A stretch of 64,000 nt of DNA from Burhinus oedicnemus. Lineage: Eukaryota > Chordata > Aves > Charadriiformes > Burhinidae. The stretch spans positions 1,766,084 through 1,830,083 of the forward strand of contig VFFE01009068.1 in the NCBI GenBank assembly GCA_008921705.1, given 5' to 3'. The position numbers and the translations under genes were made by a program. Position 1 is the stretch's first letter. Each line of letters opens with the position of its first letter. Shown here one piece after another: positions 60,262 through 64,000 of this stretch. The notes under the pieces were generated by a model, which did not search any database, had not been told where the DNA came from, and saw only the letters and a list, made by a program, of their open reading frames with translations.

Positions 60262-62887
60262 GTTTTTTACAATTGATATATTTAAAAGTGAAGGTGCTGC
60301 CTTAACTCAGTAATCTCAACTCAGGAATGCAATGAAAAATAAAGGAAAAAGCAATCTTTGATATACACATGGAAACAGACCATAACAGCAAACAGGAATT
60401 TGAGAGTAACACATGGTCACATTTGCCCACTTGCCATATATTGACAATCTCATTTGATACTGTTAATTTCATCATGTACTTTTCAGTAAGCAAAAAATAC
60501 CTCAGCTATAGAAATGCATTTGGTACAGAGCATGCAGCAAAGCCCATTCAATAAAAATCTGTTTTATGTATTTAATTAACACAATGCAACATGTTCTGAG
60601 ACTAATATTAGATGTAGACTTGTGTGAATTATTCAGAATAAATTGCTTTAATGTGTCAGCGAAACTTATCCTCTCTCTCTGAATTAAAGGTTGGACATTT
60701 TTACTTTTTAATTCATTCTTTGTGATTCTGCACACAGGAAACATCCCTCACTTAATACTCTCCCACAGAACTTACTACTTACTTCAGGAGCTTAGCAAAG
60801 TAGAGGAATGTCCAAAACAAACTGTCAATGGTTATGATTCTTTGAAAACATGCTTCTAGTCATGTGTATGTATGCCTCATTTTCAGTAAAATAAAGGGAT
60901 ACAGTGTATCCTTTTCTTGGTTCACTTGGATCAGACTTCTTACAGTATGTCTGTTCTTTGGTGGGACAGTACTGGCACCAGAATTTATTGATAAATATGT
61001 TGATGTTGATTGATAGAATGGTGGAACTAAAGAGAGAAACAGTAACTTATTTTCCCAAACAGATACTGAAACAGTTTCTCACATTCTATGCTCAAGTGTT
61101 GCAGAAAAGGAATATGAAATAGAAACTGGAGGCAAGACAAGTTTTAAGCATTCATAATACATTTGTCCTCAGAAAAGAGGCAGGCAGAGGTTCAGCCATA
61201 TAAAGCTGGCTGAACCCCAGGGTACAGCCACTGAACTGCAGACACAAAAGGCATGGAGTGCAGCAATAGCAGAGCCTGAAAAAATACATACATGAAAACC
61301 CTAAACTGCTGAGTGCTCCAGAGATGACAGCAAGTTTGATGTGGCGGATATAACCTTTGCCTTGGAGCTGTTCAAAAGAGGAATGTCTAGCAGCATCACA
61401 TGCCTTTGAAAGCTGTTTGGAAGGCAGGAGTTGGAAGTACAAGTAGCTATTTAACTAAATTCCCACCTAACTCCAATGGATGGCAGTAAAATGCGTAATT
61501 AGTACATCTTGCTGAGATAAAATGTGATCAGAAGCGATTCAAAGGGCTAAAAACTCTATTTCCTCAAACTAAAAACATTGATTACAAGTGTTGTTTTCAT
61601 ATTTCTGTACTAAAACATTACCGTTATTTAGTATTTTTCCTAGTTGTTTTTCTCTGGACTCCCAAGCACTGGAATGAAGGAATGGCTGTGGAACCATTGC
61701 ATCCTGACAAAACCATTGAGTGGTTGCATGTATGCTCTTGATCTGTTATGTGGTCCAAATTTCTGACAGAACAGTGGAAATACATATGCTTTCAAGAAGT
61801 ATAATTCAAGAAGTCATACTTTTTTTTTTCTCAAATCATTATTAATTCCTTTTTTATCTTACCCTGTGGTATTCATGCAGATTTAGTTTGTTACTAGAGA
61901 ATTAAAATTTGCATTTATCAGTAGTAATTCACTATTATTTACTTTTTTTTACACAAATTGTATCAATCTGATTTATAAAGTTGGTCAGTACTTACCTTTC
62001 TAGCTGTCCAGATTTCAAATTAGTACACCACACAAAAAGACCAATGTATTAAATATAGGAAGAATTAAAAACAAAGCAGTATCTATTTTAAATCAAATAT
62101 CTTCAAGCCAGCAGTTGATTTGTACATCAATATGCATTTTAAAAAGATTAATTTACACATACTAATATATTTTAAAGGTTGGGGACAGGTTTTTTTGATC
62201 TGTGAAACATTTTTAAAATTAAGCATAATTCTTCATTTAAAACAGAAAAGGTTGCAAGTGTTTGACATCTGTATAGCATGAGTATAAGCTTTCAAATCAT
62301 TTAATCATGAAAGTCTTTCAGGAATAAGTACAAAGGCATTAGCTGCTTGGGTAGGAGTCCTGAACATTCTTTCCATCTTCTGGAGGAAAAGAGCTCGAAT
62401 AGCCCTGATAATCTACTCATCAAATGAGATATGACTGCTAAAGACATGGTTTTAAGAGGAAAAAGGGGGAGAAAAATTAGTAATTTCTGTTTATTGTGAG
62501 GAACTGATAACAGGTTTCTTTAGAAAATATAGATCAAAACAGGAGCATGTCAGATTCAAATAATTAATTCAGTGTATGATAGAAAAAAATAAAACATGCC
62601 ACTGCCCAGTCTGTTTAGATGTGGAACTACGCCAAACCTACCAAGGAACTATCTTTGGGCTCAATACTTGAGTCAGAATGGCTTTCTTGAAAAATCTGAG
62701 TTTTATATTTTCTGTAGTGATGCAAATCTGAGCAGGTTATTTACCTTAGACTTCCAGCTCAGAGCAGAAACTTTCACTACTTTAAAGAAAACTTCCAGAG
62801 GTCTCTTTTGACCTCAATGACTGTGATTCAAGGCTGTGAACAATTTAAGCTTTAGTTCGAAGACCTGAATAGGCTGATAGTAGGAGG
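60262..62887. other. Intergenic/3' flank of the right-edge gene
   Basis: AT-rich; nothing supported except a possible polyadenylation signal for the right-edge gene at 62495-62490. Confidence 0.4.
62490..62495 (-). promoter_or_regulatory. Candidate polyadenylation signal of the right-edge gene
   Basis: AATAAA on the minus strand, about 400 nt beyond the stop codon at 62888. Confidence 0.3.
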
Positions 62888-63077
62888 TTATCTCTCCAAC
62901 TTGGCCAGTTTTGTGGTGTAGCTGCTGACATGATTATCTGCTCCAGTTTTGCTGCCATATTTTACGTCTCCCATGAAAGAGTTTTTGCTGCTCTGCCTGG
63001 ACAGAGCAAGGCCTCCTTGGTGCTGTGGAGGTGTGGGATTGCTTTCAGCGGTCCTTCGATTCCTTTTCATCACTGTT
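62888..63077 (-). CDS. Unrecognised right-edge gene, terminal exon
   Basis: One base of a split codon, then 62 codons and TAA (62890-62888), starting TVMKRNRRTAESNPTPPQHQ and ending SSYTTKLAKLER. The acceptor is AAAATAATTTTTCAG. Strongly polar and basic, with Ser/Gln-rich low complexity, like a disordered C-terminal tail. The other frames close within a few codons. Phase 2 entry matches the exon at 63648-63558. Confidence 0.6.
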
Positions 63078-63557
63078 CTGAAAAATTATTTTTTCTGGTT
63101 AGAATAATCAATTTTTTATTCTTAAAATATTTCTCAAATTTTTGTTGTTTTGTTTGTGTGTAGTCACCAATATGGTTATCTTGTCCAGATTTTTGATAAC
63201 ATCTGGAAATGGGCTGTGAGTCCTCAATTAGTTCGCTCTTTTTCATCCAGCATTCTGTTAACGTATCTTTCAAATCTAATTTTCACTTTGTTCATTCTGG
63301 GCTATGACTATGGACTGTTAATCGTTTGTTTGTGGCAACATCTAAAGGTTTTACTCCTCTCTTTGGCTTTCCACATTGAACAGTTACACTCAAAGATGAG
63401 TCATACTTCCATTCATAATTTCTTTGCATTTTGGTATGAGGAGTCTGTTTAACCATCCAAGTTATTTTCTTTCTAATTAAACTCCAAACCTGAAAATGTC
63501 AAAACAGAGTAGCTTTCCTGTAATATGAATGCTGCTTTTATTTTTTAGTTTCTGTAC

Positions 63558-63648
63558 CTCTTGCACTGCAGTAGGTCTTCTCTTAACATCGCAGGTAGTG
63601 AACAACTCAGAAGTTCCATGAAATTATGATCATACTTTCTCACCGTTT
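63558..63648 (-). CDS. Unrecognised right-edge gene, penultimate exon
   Basis: 91 nt encoding TVRKYDHNFMELLSCSLPAM, then LREDLLQCK, phase 1 in, 2 out. The donor is AGAG|GTACAG; the acceptor (TATCCTTCGAAAG) is modest. It is the only open frame. The mixed helix-like sequence suggests the end of a folded domain before the disordered tail. Confidence 0.55.
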
Positions 63649-63894
63649 CTTTCGAAGGATAAGTATATCCTTTTTTTCAGCTCCTTTACACTTTTCTTCT
63701 TATGCTTGCTATTTTGGAGGGCATGTTTCCGTTCATGACCTACAATACCATTTCTTTAGCTGCACACCTCATTAAATTTATTTCCTTCTTCTCTCCACAA
63801 ATCTCTTTCTGTCTACCCACTATTCAGTTTCTCATGGGTGAAAACCAATTACCTTGTATTAAATATTGGCAAGATATAAAAATTGTTTTCTTAC

Positions 63895-63917
63895 CCTTTG
63901 ATTCTTTGTCTTCTCTA
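63895..63917 (-). CDS. Unrecognised right-edge gene, small upstream exon
   Basis: 23 nt encoding REDKESK between split codons, phase 2 in, 1 out. The donor AAAGG|GTAAGAAA is strong and the acceptor is TTGAACTCAAAATTCAG. The split codon G|AA gives Glu at the junction with the next exon. Short, but phase-consistent; the gene continues to the right of the window. Confidence 0.4.
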
Positions 63918-64000
63918 CTGAATTTTGAGTTCAAGAACACTCAGTCTTTTTTCATGTTTTAGTAGCATTGACTAAAATCCTAACTCCATTAAAATCTAGG

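Noticed and set aside
1..64000. tRNA or rRNA genes, CRISPR arrays, operons
   Set aside because: None seen; the window is vertebrate nuclear DNA.

Overview
This window looks like bird nuclear DNA. It is AT-rich, it carries at least nine copies of the CR1 non-LTR retrotransposon (several ending in the typical CR1 3' tail of CATTCTATGATT-like repeats), and it holds three families of avian-type endogenous retrovirus LTRs. Nothing prokaryotic, viral-genomic or organellar is present. The long reading frames (about 400 aa) are all CR1 reverse transcriptase remains, not host genes.

Host genes had to be read from splice sites and phase, because every exon is short. On the minus strand I can chain ten coding exons from 42272 down to 7218. 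All phases agree and they total 810 nt (269 codons plus stop). I do not recognise this protein. A CCAAT/TATA-like promoter lies just upstream, near 42.58 kb. On the plus strand six exons from 28753/28768 to 41565 chain in phase (about 280 aa). They start below a TATA box at 28626 and are followed by an AATAAA at 42061. I do not recognise this protein either. The plus gene lies inside the introns of the minus gene, so the two form an antisense overlapping pair. At the right edge (62888-63917, minus) three exons form the 3' end of another unrecognised gene that continues beyond the window. A weaker plus-strand 3' end is proposed at 53460-54392.

Layout: 1-1.1 kb, an LTR abutting the interior of a CR1; 4.6-6.5 kb, an unusual CR1 5' piece without its 3' half; 7.2-15 kb, the dense 3' exons of the minus gene; 16-19.5 kb, two CR1s, an LTR fragment, and a retroviral LTR with a tRNA-Lys-type primer binding site; 21.6-24.3 kb, a long CR1; 26.2-26.7 kb, a solo LTR; 27.3-42.6 kb, the interleaved exons of the two antisense genes plus one CR1; 43-49 kb, mostly featureless; 49-53.3 kb, two CR1s with an inverted pair of another repeat around the first; 55.7-56.8 kb, a nearly full solo LTR; 59.5-60.3 kb, a CR1; 62.9-63.9 kb, the 3' end of the right-edge gene. 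All host-gene models are inferences from sequence alone and need RNA-seq or comparative support.
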